Under the pieces are notes generated by a model, which had not been told where the DNA came from, ran no database searches, and was given only the letters and a program-made list of their open reading frames with translations. This document shows positions 1 through 7,516 of a DNA stretch of 12,164 bases, one piece after another. The DNA comes from an uncultured Verrucomicrobiota bacterium (GTDB taxonomy: Bacteria; Verrucomicrobiota; Verrucomicrobiia; Limisphaerales; JADLHS01), in NCBI GenBank assembly GCA_937894935.1, contig CALAYC010000084.1:1-12164 (forward strand), given 5' to 3'. Position 1 is the first letter of the stretch; every line of letters begins with the position of its first letter. Both the position numbers and the translations under genes were made by a program.

Positions 1-70
1 AGCGTGTCCGTCAGGCTGCGATCAAATTGCCGGAGAATTCGGAATTTGATCGCAGCCTGACGGACACGCT
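1..70. repeat. Perfect 28-bp inverted repeat at the window edge (1-28 / 43-70, 14-bp spacer)
   Basis: Bases 1-28 are the exact reverse complement of 43-70, with 14 bases between. The right arm lies inside conserved phosphorylase coding sequence (DRSLTDTL), whereas the left arm translates to residues not typical of the family. A fold-back or chimeric read end at a contig terminus explains this best. A genuine inversion or a hairpin is less likely. Confidence 0.9.
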
Positions 71-1358
71 TTACGGTGGCGATGAACATTATCGCCTCTG
101 CCAGGAAATTGTTCTGGGCGTTGCCGGCGTGCGCTTCCTGCGCGCCCATGGTTGCACCAATCTCCGTCGCTTTCACATGAACGAAGGGCACGCGAGTTTT
201 CTCATTGTCGAACTGCTCGGCGCGGCCGCGAAAGTTGCGAATCGCGAAACGCCGACCGATGAAGATCTCGAAACCGTCCGCAGCCAATCGGTTTTCACCA
301 CGCACACGCCTGTTCCGGCCGGACACGATCGCTTTCCAATCGAAATGGTGCGACACGCGCTGGGCCGACCGGAACTTGAGTTATTGACGCCGCTTTGTTG
401 CACCGACGGTATGCTCAACATGACGGAACTTGCACTCAACGCGAGTCGCTACGTCAACGGGGTCGCCAAGAAACACGCGGAAGTTTCGCAGGCGATGTTT
501 GAGGATTTCGAAATCGACGCCATCACCAATGGCGTGCATGCGGCGTCATGGACTGCGCCGCCGTTGCAGGAATTGTTTGATCGCTACATTCCCGGTTGGC
601 GCGAAGATAACGCCAGTCTTCGCCAGGCGATGTGTATTCCGCGACACGAAATCTGGGAAGCGCACACCATTGCGAAACAAAAACTGCTCGATCACGTCAA
701 TCAGATCACACAGGCGAACTTCAGCCCGGAGGTGTTAACCATTGGCTTTGCCCGCCGCGCCGCCACCTACAAACGCGCCGATCTCTTAATCGAAGACATT
801 CCGCTCCTCAAACGCATCGCCGGAAAATCCGGCGGCTTGCAGGTCATTTACGCCGGCAAAGCTCATCCGCGCGACCAAAGTGGCAAGGAATTGATTCAAC
901 GCATCGTCCAGGTGCGCGCGCACCTCGAACCCGAGGTAAAACTGGTTTATCTCGAAGAATACGACATGCCACAGGCGTTGTTGCTCACGAGCGGCGTAGA
1001 TGTCTGGCTCAACACTCCCGAACCGCCGCTCGAAGCATCCGGCACGAGCGGCATGAAGGCCGCCCTGAATGGCGTGCCGACGTTGAGCATTCTCGATGGC
1101 TGGTGGATTGAGGGCTGGATTGAAGGTCAAACCGGCTGGGCCATCGGGGATCTCGATGAAACCGCCAATCCGCAGGAACGTCGCAATGTGGACGCCACAT
1201 CGCTCTATCAAAAGTTGGAATTGGTCGTGATCCCGCTGTTCTACCAGCATCGCGAACAATTCGTTCGCATGATGCGTTACGCCATCGCGCTGAACGGCTC
1301 ATTCTTCAACACGCAACGCATGGTGCAGCAATACGTGTTGAAAGCGTATTTCCGCTAA
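27..1358 (+). CDS. glgP: Alpha-glucan (glycogen/maltodextrin) phosphorylase, GT35 family, 5'-truncated
   Basis: This is the C-terminal part of a PLP-dependent glucan phosphorylase, which releases glucose-1-phosphate from alpha-1,4-glucans in the cytoplasm. It resembles the bacterial 'short' GlgP type rather than the muscle type. Visible motifs are NEGHASFL, FTTHTPVPAGHDRFP, FARRAATYKRADLL, YAGKAHPRDQSGKELI and the PLP-lysine block EASGTSGMKAALNGV. The PLP Lys is about residue 344 counted from position 27. The reading frame is open back to position 3, but residues coded by 3-26 do not look like the family, whereas LPENSEFDR from 27 on does. Position 27 is TTG and is not a true start. The N-terminal portion of the enzyme is missing. 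Bases 1-28 are an inverted copy of 43-70, so the break is probably an assembly end rather than a decayed gene. The C-terminus looks complete. The gene is convergent with the M2 peptidase gene, with 13 bp between stops. Family assignment is firm. Confidence 0.93.
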   Translation: MPENSEFDRSLTDTLYGGDEHYRLCQEIVLGVAGVRFLRAHGCTNLRRFHMNEGHASFLIVELLGAAAKVANRETPTDEDLETVRSQSVFTTHTPVPAGHDRFPIEMVRHALGRPELELLTPLCCTDGMLNMTELALNASRYVNGVAKKHAEVSQAMFEDFEIDAITNGVHAASWTAPPLQELFDRYIPGWREDNASLRQAMCIPRHEIWEAHTIAKQKLLDHVNQITQANFSPEVLTIGFARRAATYKRADLLIEDIPLLKRIAGKSGGLQVIYAGKAHPRDQSGKELIQRIVQVRAHLEPEVKLVYLEEYDMPQALLLTSGVDVWLNTPEPPLEASGTSGMKAALNGVPTLSILDGWWIEGWIEGQTGWAIGDLDETANPQERRNVDATSLYQKLELVVIPLFYQHREQFVRMMRYAIALNGSFFNTQRMVQQYVLKAYFR

Positions 1359-1371
1359 GCTGATTGTCTTT

Positions 1372-3186
1372 TTACCAGCCGACTTTGCGACCTTTGTTCT
1401 GTTCTTCCAACCATTTCATCAGTGGTTGGAAGTAAGCGATGAGCGCCGATCCGTCCATTTGACGCGTGCCGGTAAATTTTTCCAGCGCCTCCGGCCACGG
1501 CCGTGAAGCGCCCATGGCGAGCATTTCATTCAATCGCCGACCGACCTCTTTGTTTCCATAATACGAACAGCGATGCAGCGGGCCTCTCCAGCCGGATTGT
1601 TCCGCCGCCGCTTTGTAAAACTGGAATTGCAGAATGCGCGCGAGAAAATAACGCGCATACGGCGTGTTGCCAGGGATATGATATTTCGCACCCGGATCAA
1701 ACGCAGTCGCCGGACGTTCCTCCGGCGGCACGATACCTTGATAACGCTGCCGTAGCGCCGTCCATTCTTTCTGATAATCCGCGGGCTTGATATCGCCGTT
1801 GAACACGCCCCAGCGCCATTTATCCATCAACAGACCAAACGGCAGAAACGCCACGCGATCCAACGCCTGACGCAACAGCAATCCAATATCTTTATCCGCA
1901 CTCGGAACATTTGCCGGATCGAGTAAACCGATTTGCACGAGATATTCCGGCGTGATGGAGAGCGAAACAAAGTCGCCGATCGCTTCGTGAAAGCCGTCGT
2001 GCGCGCCGTTGAGATAAAGAAACGGCTGATGATTGTAAGCGCGTTGATAATAATTGTGCCCGAGTTCATGGTGAATCACGCCGAAGTCGTCGGCATTGAC
2101 CTTGATGCACATTTTGATGCGCAGGTCGTCTTTGTAATCAATATTCCAGGCGGACGCATGACAAACGACTTCGCGATCCGCCGGTTTTACAAACATCGAA
2201 TTCTCCCAGAATGTTTTCGGCAACGGCGGCAAACCGAGTGATGTGTAGAAGTTTTCGCCCGCCTGCACCATTTTGATCGCATCGTAATTCTTTTCCTGCA
2301 GCAACACCGTCAAATCGAAACCGATATTCCCTGCTCCCGCCGGTGCGACGAGATCGTAGATGTTACCCCACTCCTGCGCCCACATGTTGCCCAGCAGATC
2401 CGCGCGAATCGGTCCGGTCACCGGCTGAATGTTCGTACCGTAATGTTCACTCAGTCTGGTGCGAACGTAACAATGCAACTGATCATAGAGTGGTTTGACC
2501 TGCAACCACAGCCGGTCCATCTCGCGCACAAATTCATCCGGCGACATGTCGTAGTTGGAGCGCCACATGATTCCGAGATCGCCGTAGCCGAGTTCTTTCG
2601 CTCCTTCATTGGCAATGCTCACCAGCCGCGTGTAGTCGTCACGCATCGGTGCGCCAACATTGTCGTGCCAGCTCACCCACATTTCTTTCAATCGTTCCGG
2701 ATCGCGCACCACACCCATCGCTTCCTCGATATCCGAACCGCTGATGGGTTTACCGTCCAACCTGCCTTTGCCTTTGCCGTACTGCGACTGCAAACGCGTG
2801 GCGATAAGATTCAATTCTTCAGCCGCACCCGGTTTGTCAGGTGCAGGCAGAACAATGCCTTGTTTCAGAAAATCCAACTTCCGTCGCACATCGAACGGCA
2901 AATTCTTCACGCCGTCGAATTGCGCCGCGCCCTTCGCAAACCGCACGCTCATCTCCGTTCCTCGCGCTCCGAACTCCGCCGCCAACGCATCGGTGTCATC
3001 GGTGATATACGTGCTGTTAATCCAATAAGCGCGATTCGCGAGAATCGAGAACCCGGCAAGCTCCTTTTCCGCCTGCGCTACGAAGGCTTCGGCCTCGGCG
3101 ACGGTTCTGGCAACCGCAAGATTGGAAGAAAGAAAAACCTGCGTCAGCAAAAGTGCCAGCGCACTGCTCCGACTGATCGATTTCAT
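1372..3186 (-). CDS. M2 family metallopeptidase (angiotensin-converting-enzyme-like peptidyl-dipeptidase), exported
   Basis: This is a 604-residue zinc peptidase of the ACE (M2) family, which removes C-terminal dipeptides from oligopeptides. The zinc site is complete: HELGH at residues 373-377 (His373, catalytic Glu374, His377) and the third ligand Glu401 in FHEAIGDFVSLS. The spacing between the second His and the Glu is 24 residues, as in ACE. The length matches a single-domain ACE. An N-terminal signal peptide is visible: MKSISR, then a hydrophobic ALALLLTQVFL core and an AVA-like cleavage site near residue 26. This implies periplasmic or extracellular action, probably in peptide scavenging. 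No lipobox Cys is present. The start is ATG at 3186. The topoisomerase IB gene lies 32 bp upstream on the same strand, so co-transcription is possible although the functions look unrelated. The gene appears intact. Family call is firm; the natural substrate is unknown. Confidence 0.95.
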   Translation of the reverse strand: MKSISRSSALALLLTQVFLSSNLAVARTVAEAEAFVAQAEKELAGFSILANRAYWINSTYITDDTDALAAEFGARGTEMSVRFAKGAAQFDGVKNLPFDVRRKLDFLKQGIVLPAPDKPGAAEELNLIATRLQSQYGKGKGRLDGKPISGSDIEEAMGVVRDPERLKEMWVSWHDNVGAPMRDDYTRLVSIANEGAKELGYGDLGIMWRSNYDMSPDEFVREMDRLWLQVKPLYDQLHCYVRTRLSEHYGTNIQPVTGPIRADLLGNMWAQEWGNIYDLVAPAGAGNIGFDLTVLLQEKNYDAIKMVQAGENFYTSLGLPPLPKTFWENSMFVKPADREVVCHASAWNIDYKDDLRIKMCIKVNADDFGVIHHELGHNYYQRAYNHQPFLYLNGAHDGFHEAIGDFVSLSITPEYLVQIGLLDPANVPSADKDIGLLLRQALDRVAFLPFGLLMDKWRWGVFNGDIKPADYQKEWTALRQRYQGIVPPEERPATAFDPGAKYHIPGNTPYARYFLARILQFQFYKAAAEQSGWRGPLHRCSYYGNKEVGRRLNEMLAMGASRPWPEALEKFTGTRQMDGSALIAYFQPLMKWLEEQNKGRKVGW

Positions 3187-3218
3187 TGGGCGAGGCTAAT
3201 CATCCGCCCAGAGACGGG

Positions 3219-4328
3219 TCAAGGACGGGAACGTCTCTTTGCCCGCAAGGAAGCGCGCATTTGTTTTCGCAACACCGTTCCTTCAGATGCTTTTAGCCGT
3301 TGCTGCAACAGCGTTACCACCGCCGCTTCTTCGGGACGCAAGCGCGTCAACGAAGTCCGCATCTCGCGCTCTGCGCTTCGTCGCAACGCTGCAACCAATG
3401 CGCCATCGAGATATGAATCGAAAATCACCGGATGAATGTAACACTTCTTGCAAACTGCCGGCGTGTTACCGAGCCGTTGAGCAACATGATTGATCGCGCG
3501 CACGATGTTTTTCTTCGCCTTCGCTTTTGAGCCGATCGGTTCAAACTCTCGCAACGCCAGCGCCGCCAACACAGTTCCGGTCCAGGTGCGAAAATCTTTC
3601 GCGGTAAAATCTTTTCCCGTAATCGTTGCCAGATACTCGTTCACGTCACTCGACGTCACATCACGCACTTTTCCCGTTTCGTCGAGATATTGAAACAATT
3701 CCTGCCCTGGCAGGTCCTGACATTTGCGAACAATGCGAGCCAGAATCGGATGTTCGACACTCACCGATTGATGCTTGCCGCTCTTACCACGAAAATTGAA
3801 CTCAATCGTCGCGCCGTTCACCCGCGCGTGCCGATCCTGCAGCGTCGTCAATCCGAATGATTTGTTCTCCTGCGCGTATTCATCGTTACCAACCCGCAAG
3901 GCGGTTATCTCCAGCAACCGCACGACGGCCGCGAGAATTTTCTCGCGCGACATTCCTTTCTTTCGAATCGCCCGCCGCACATGGCGACGGATTTCCGGCA
4001 GCGCCTTACCGAAAGCAATCATGCGATTGAACTTTGTTTCGTCTCGAATGGTCCGCCAATCCAGGTGATAGCGATATTGTTTGCGTCCGCGGGCATCGCG
4101 CCCCACTGCTTGCAAATGTCCGCGCGCATCAGCGCAAATCCAGACATCCGTCCAGGCGGGCGGAATAACGAGTGATTTGATGCGTTTCAGAGTCGCCGCA
4201 TCGCGCACGTTTTCACCTCGAGAATTCCGATAACGAAATTTCGCCCCGACGCGCACGCGTCGAATTCCCGGATCGCGATCAGATACATACCGCAAACCGG
4301 CGTTCTCAGCTGAACGCACGGGCTTCAT
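3219..4328 (-). CDS. DNA topoisomerase IB (poxvirus/bacterial type)
   Basis: This is a monomeric type IB topoisomerase, which relaxes supercoils through a 3'-phosphotyrosyl intermediate. The N-terminal DNA-clamp domain begins with LRYVSDRDPGIRRVRVG and contains IPPAWTDVWIC, typical of bacterial TopIB. The catalytic domain shows LRVGNDEYA, FRGKSGK, DFRTWTGT and the active-site Tyr in CYIHPVI, which is residue 310 counted from 4367 and 297 counted from 4328. The frame can start at TTG 4367, immediately after an in-frame TGA. I prefer ATG at 4328 because conserved sequence starts shortly after it and it gives 369 residues, close to other bacterial enzymes. Neither start has a good Shine-Dalgarno site. 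A basic tail (QMRASLRAKRRSRP) ends the protein. The gene is divergent from the AI-2E transporter gene and is followed at 32 bp by the M2 peptidase gene. Family call is firm; the start is the uncertain part. Confidence 0.93.
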   Translation of the reverse strand: MKPVRSAENAGLRYVSDRDPGIRRVRVGAKFRYRNSRGENVRDAATLKRIKSLVIPPAWTDVWICADARGHLQAVGRDARGRKQYRYHLDWRTIRDETKFNRMIAFGKALPEIRRHVRRAIRKKGMSREKILAAVVRLLEITALRVGNDEYAQENKSFGLTTLQDRHARVNGATIEFNFRGKSGKHQSVSVEHPILARIVRKCQDLPGQELFQYLDETGKVRDVTSSDVNEYLATITGKDFTAKDFRTWTGTVLAALALREFEPIGSKAKAKKNIVRAINHVAQRLGNTPAVCKKCYIHPVIFDSYLDGALVAALRRSAEREMRTSLTRLRPEEAAVVTLLQQRLKASEGTVLRKQMRASLRAKRRSRP

Positions 4329-4565
4329 TGATTTGCGATATTCAACCAATTCGCTCGCCGACCTCAATCAGCGCTGCATCCGAATGTCCCTCAGCAGAAA
4401 GCTTAACCACCTTGCGCCGCCACAATTTTCCGAACGTCCCAGCGTGCAGATTGCAATGTCACGCCCTCTCGACTGCTTCGAATTGCAACTGAATTTTCTC
4501 TCCGCGCAGACGGCGCGCGATATCTCCCGGCGTGGCACGTTCCGTGCAGTTTCAAAATCGCCGCT
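4329..4565. other. Divergent intergenic region between topoisomerase IB and AI-2E transporter genes
   Basis: This stretch of 237 bp should hold promoters for both flanking genes. The minus strand has an open frame at 4368-4592 with no recognisable protein signature, which I do not accept as a gene. The only notable site is the -24/-12-like element at 4533-4548. Confidence 0.6.
4533..4548 (+). promoter_or_regulatory. Candidate sigma-54 (-24/-12) promoter
   Basis: The sequence is TGGCACG, four bases, then GTGCA, compared with the RpoN consensus TGGCACG-N4-TTGCW. The invariant GG and GC are ten bases apart, and only one base of the -12 box differs. Transcription would begin near 4559, leaving only about 7 bases before the ATG at 4566. 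The gene also lacks a visible Shine-Dalgarno site, so a near-leaderless message would have to be assumed. The same bases also form a 13-bp dyad (GCACG-TTC-CGTGC, 4535-4547), so an operator or a chance match are alternatives. Confidence 0.4.
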
Positions 4566-6443
4566 ATGCCCAGAAGCTCTCATCAACTGCAATCCTTTCT
4601 GGCGTTGGGCTCATTCGTTTTACTCGTTGCCATTCTTTATTGGGGACGACCGGTGCTCATGCCGCTGGCGATGGCGTTGCTGATCGTTTTCGTTTTGAAT
4701 CCACTGGTTTCACTGCTGCGCCGTTGGCACTTCCCGCATCCTTTGGCCGTAACGCTGATTGTCACGCTGGCGTTTTCGTTATTAGGCGGTTTGCTGCTGA
4801 TTCTCGGCCAACAGTTCAACAATCTTGCCGTTGAAATCCCGCGTTACGAAGACAATATCCGCGCAAAGATTCACGACCTGCGCGGCGCGTTTTCCAACGA
4901 CGGTTTCGACCGCATCAAAGAATCGTTCCAACAACTCAAAGGCGAATTCAGTCCCGCCGCCGAAAACACCAACAACACACCATCAGTCGCCTCGGCACCG
5001 CCGCCTTCCAACGCTCCAGCCACTGCAGCAACAGCTCCGCCAACTGCACCGCCCGCCGAAAGCGATGGTGGTCTGCCCGGGACGTTTGAAGTGTTAACCA
5101 TGATGCTCGGTCCAGTTTCGAGCATCATCGCCACTGGTGGATTGGTCATCGTGCTGGTGGTCTTCATCCTGTTGCGACGCGACGACCAGCGAAACCGTTT
5201 AATCCTCTTAGGCGGATTAAAGCAAAGCGAAACCACCAATTGTGTCCTTTCCGAAGTCAGCCAGCGCATTTCCCGCTATCTTCTGACCTATACATTGCTC
5301 AACAGCATCTATGGTCTCGCAGTGGCGATTGGGCTCTGGCTCATCGGCTTGCCGTTCGCACTTTTGTGGGGCGGTTTCGCTGCAGTGATGCGATTTATTC
5401 CTTACGTCGGCCCGTGGTTGGGTGCGTTGATACCCATCACGCTTTCGCTCGCCGTATTTCCTGGCTGGCTTCATCCGTTGCTTATTGCCGTGTTTTATGC
5501 AGGCATCGAACTGACTACCAATATGGTTCTTGAACCGATCTTTTACGGGCGCAGCGCGGGTGTTTCGGAAGTTGGACTCATCATCGCGCTCGCGTTCTGG
5601 ACGTGGGTTTGGGGTCCGATGGGATTACTGCTGGGCACACCGTTGACCGTCTGCCTGGTTGTATTGGCAAAACATCTTCCCGGAATGGAATTGTTCCACC
5701 TGCTGATCGGTGACGGACCGGTCGAAGAAAAAGGTCTGCTGTATTACGATCGGCTCTGCGCCGGCAAAGGCCGAAAAGCGCAGGCGATGTTTCGCGATCA
5801 TCTCAAGCAAAGTCATTGGCAAAAAGCCTTCGACGATCTTTTGCTGCCGGCGTTGGTGTTTTTGCAACACGATCGTTTGAGCGGAAAACTTTCGGAAGAT
5901 TCCGCGAACTACGTCCTGGCAGCGATTCGCAAATCCGCTCACGCCGGTCGCCACCAGAAATCGTTGCCGCGCCAAAAGTCGAACGCCCGACAGGTTCGTG
6001 AATTTCATCGCGTGATCGCGATTCCCTGTGGCGACGTTCCCGATGAACTCGCGTTTCAATTATTAAGTCGCATGCTGCACGAGACGGATGTGGAATTGGA
6101 AATTCTGCCGCCAAGTTCATCGTCCAAAGAAATCGCAGCAGCGACACTCAAAGCGAAACCCGACGCAATTATTCTCGGCGCTTTGCCGCCCGGCGCTCAA
6201 ACGCGAATTGATGAAGTTCGCACCGCTTTGGAACAAGCTCGCTATCGCGGTCCGCTGATAAACGTCACCTGGGGACTAAGTCCGCAAATGGAACGGCATC
6301 TCGGCAGCGCGTTGGGAGCTGATTATGTCGGGAACAGTTTCGACCAAACCTGCACTGAAATTCTCGAACAACTCCAATCTCGTGATGGTCGTGATGGCGA
6401 GCCCGCTGAAACATCCGCTCACCACTGCCGAGCCGCCGCGTAA
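4566..6443 (+). CDS. AI-2E/PerM-family membrane transporter with soluble C-terminal domain
   Basis: This 625-residue protein has an AI-2E (PF01594-type) transporter half and an extra soluble half. Hydrophobic segments lie near residues 8-27, 30-50, 58-84, 178-205 and several between 235 and 375. Family motifs include RFIPYVGPWLGALIP and NMVLEPIFYGRSAGVSEVGLIIALAFWTWVWGP. A Pro/Ala/Thr/Ser-rich stretch (about 131-168) interrupts the loop after the third membrane segment. From about 386 on the protein is hydrophilic: a helical part (LLYYDRLCAGKGRKAQAMFRD...), then an alternating beta/alpha part from about 480 (RVIAIPCGDVPDELA... ILGALPP... INVTWG) that resembles the B12-binding Rossmann-like fold but lacks the DxHxxG cobalamin motif. 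The exported substrate is unknown; members range from AI-2 exporters to osmotic or ion-linked carriers. The start is ATG at 4566, with a hydrophobic segment following at once and no clear ribosome site. Transporter family firm; C-terminal fold inferred. Confidence 0.88.
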   Translation: MPRSSHQLQSFLALGSFVLLVAILYWGRPVLMPLAMALLIVFVLNPLVSLLRRWHFPHPLAVTLIVTLAFSLLGGLLLILGQQFNNLAVEIPRYEDNIRAKIHDLRGAFSNDGFDRIKESFQQLKGEFSPAAENTNNTPSVASAPPPSNAPATAATAPPTAPPAESDGGLPGTFEVLTMMLGPVSSIIATGGLVIVLVVFILLRRDDQRNRLILLGGLKQSETTNCVLSEVSQRISRYLLTYTLLNSIYGLAVAIGLWLIGLPFALLWGGFAAVMRFIPYVGPWLGALIPITLSLAVFPGWLHPLLIAVFYAGIELTTNMVLEPIFYGRSAGVSEVGLIIALAFWTWVWGPMGLLLGTPLTVCLVVLAKHLPGMELFHLLIGDGPVEEKGLLYYDRLCAGKGRKAQAMFRDHLKQSHWQKAFDDLLLPALVFLQHDRLSGKLSEDSANYVLAAIRKSAHAGRHQKSLPRQKSNARQVREFHRVIAIPCGDVPDELAFQLLSRMLHETDVELEILPPSSSSKEIAAATLKAKPDAIILGALPPGAQTRIDEVRTALEQARYRGPLINVTWGLSPQMERHLGSALGADYVGNSFDQTCTEILEQLQSRDGRDGEPAETSAHHCRAAA

Positions 6444-6550
6444 GGTGTTTTGGGTTTAAAATCCATGAAAACCATGCGAGGCGATCCGGACCGTTTCCGC
6501 TTCCGAGACTCGCCCCGCACCCAAATCTGATAACCGTTAATGCGTCGCCG
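6444..6550. other. Convergent intergenic region, no clear terminator
   Basis: This 107-bp gap lies between convergent genes. I see no strong GC hairpin followed by a T-run in either direction. It contains the first copy of a 14-bp tandem duplication that spans the stop of the DUF3618 gene. Confidence 0.5.
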
Positions 6551-6561
6551 TTAATGCGCCG
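6534..6561. repeat. Tandem 14-bp duplication across a stop codon
   Basis: CCGTTAATGCGTCG (6534-6547) is followed directly by CCGTTAATGCGCCG (6548-6561), with 13 of 14 bases equal. The second copy contains the minus-strand stop codon (6551-6553) and last codons of the DUF3618 gene. Replication slippage is the simplest origin. Confidence 0.8.
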
Positions 6562-7516
6562 AGGTTGGCGGCTGAGACTGAGGCGATAAATTTCCAGAAG
6601 ATTGATTTTCTTGTGATGAACTGGAACTACACAGCCCCTCTTGCTTTGCGGTTTCTTTTGCGGCGTTTGTCGCGGCGCTGGTGGCAGCCGAAACCACTTT
6701 CTTACCGCTTTCCATCAGATCGCGCGCTTTGGATTTCGCCATCTCCTTGGCTTCATCCGCAACTTCGCCACACATCGAATCTTCTCTTCGCGTATGCGGT
6801 AACGCGAGTCCCACCAGAACCCCTGCCGCCAGGAAACCCATTCCCATCGACAACGGATGCTCATCACTGGCGCGGACAAACCGCTCTCGCCCCACTTCAT
6901 ATCCGCGTTTGGCTTTCTGCGCGACAAATCCAGACGCCTGCTTGCCCACGCGGCGCGCCTCCTCTGCCATGCGATTACGCCATTGTTGGGTTTTCTCCTT
7001 CAACTCGTGGCCCTTCTCTTTGAGTTGCTGTCCTTTTTCTTTGAGACTTTCTTTTGCCTCTTCGAATTTCTGACTCGCCTTTGCGCCCATTGATTCACTG
7101 CCAGTTTCTTCGGAGAATTCACCTTGGAATCCTGACGAATAATCTTCCTCTCGTCCGTAATTCTCATGATGACCATTACCAGAACGAGAACGTTTCGCTT
7201 CAACAATTGCCCAGGTGATTCCCGCGCCGATGAGAAACGCCGGTACCGGATGTTTCTTCACCATGTTCGCCATACCGGACGCCGCACGCCCCGCCGCTTC
7301 GCCGGCCGAATGCAGCGCGTTTTCTGCGCGGTGCTTCCATTCTTCTCCCTCACCCGCATACGACCGGAAATAATCGAGGGCTTCGTCAAGGAGGTGTTGT
7401 GGTTTCATTCGCTCGCCTATTTTGTCGAGAGTGCGATCCATCGACTCCCGGGTTTGTTCGATGTCCGAGCGGATGGCCTCGCTCTCGGACGCGGTTTCGC
7501 TGGTTGAATTTTTCAT
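6551..7516 (-). CDS. DUF3618 domain membrane protein with Lys/Glu-rich amphipathic region
   Basis: This is a 321-residue protein of unknown biochemical role. The N-terminal EAIRSDIEQTRESMDRTLDKIGERMKP (about residues 13-40) matches the DUF3618 signature. Two short hydrophobic segments each follow a His-Pro pair: HPVPAFLIGAGITWAIV from His89, and HPLSMGMGFLAAGVLVGLALP from His220. The second looks like the glycine-rich C-terminal anchor of YqjD/ElaB proteins. Between them is a very charged helix-prone region with three tandem heptads, LKEKGQQ, LKEKGHE, LKEKTQQ (residues 158-178), reminiscent of LEA or apolipoprotein-like amphipathic helices. The C-terminus is Ser/Gln-rich and disordered. The ATG at 7516 overlaps the stop of the upstream holin-X-like gene (ATGA), so translation is probably coupled. 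DUF3618, DUF1469 and DUF883 genes commonly occur together and are often linked to envelope stress or ribosome tethering in homologues (E. coli YqjD). That function is not shown here. Confidence 0.85.
   Translation of the reverse strand: MKNSTSETASESEAIRSDIEQTRESMDRTLDKIGERMKPQHLLDEALDYFRSYAGEGEEWKHRAENALHSAGEAAGRAASGMANMVKKHPVPAFLIGAGITWAIVEAKRSRSGNGHHENYGREEDYSSGFQGEFSEETGSESMGAKASQKFEEAKESLKEKGQQLKEKGHELKEKTQQWRNRMAEEARRVGKQASGFVAQKAKRGYEVGRERFVRASDEHPLSMGMGFLAAGVLVGLALPHTRREDSMCGEVADEAKEMAKSKARDLMESGKKVVSAATSAATNAAKETAKQEGLCSSSSSQENQSSGNLSPQSQPPTSAH
6983..7045 (-). repeat. Three tandem heptad codon repeats (LKEK-G/T-x-x)
   Basis: Three consecutive 21-bp units code for LKEKGQQ, LKEKGHE and LKEKTQQ inside the DUF3618 gene. 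Synonymous codons differ between units (for example AAA/AAG and GAA/GAG), so the repeat is maintained at the protein level rather than being a fresh DNA duplication. Confidence 0.8.

Noticed and set aside
2443..3435. Plus-strand open frame of 330 codons
   Set aside because: It lies antisense to the M2 peptidase and topoisomerase IB genes, both with complete catalytic motifs. Its translation is Arg/His-rich without any signature, so it is a shadow frame.
4368..4592. Minus-strand 74-codon frame just upstream of, and in frame with, topoisomerase IB
   Set aside because: It is separated from the topoisomerase frame by TGA, overlaps the divergent transporter start, and shows no TopIB-like or other recognisable sequence. 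A frameshifted N-terminus is not indicated, because the TopIB domain is complete without it.
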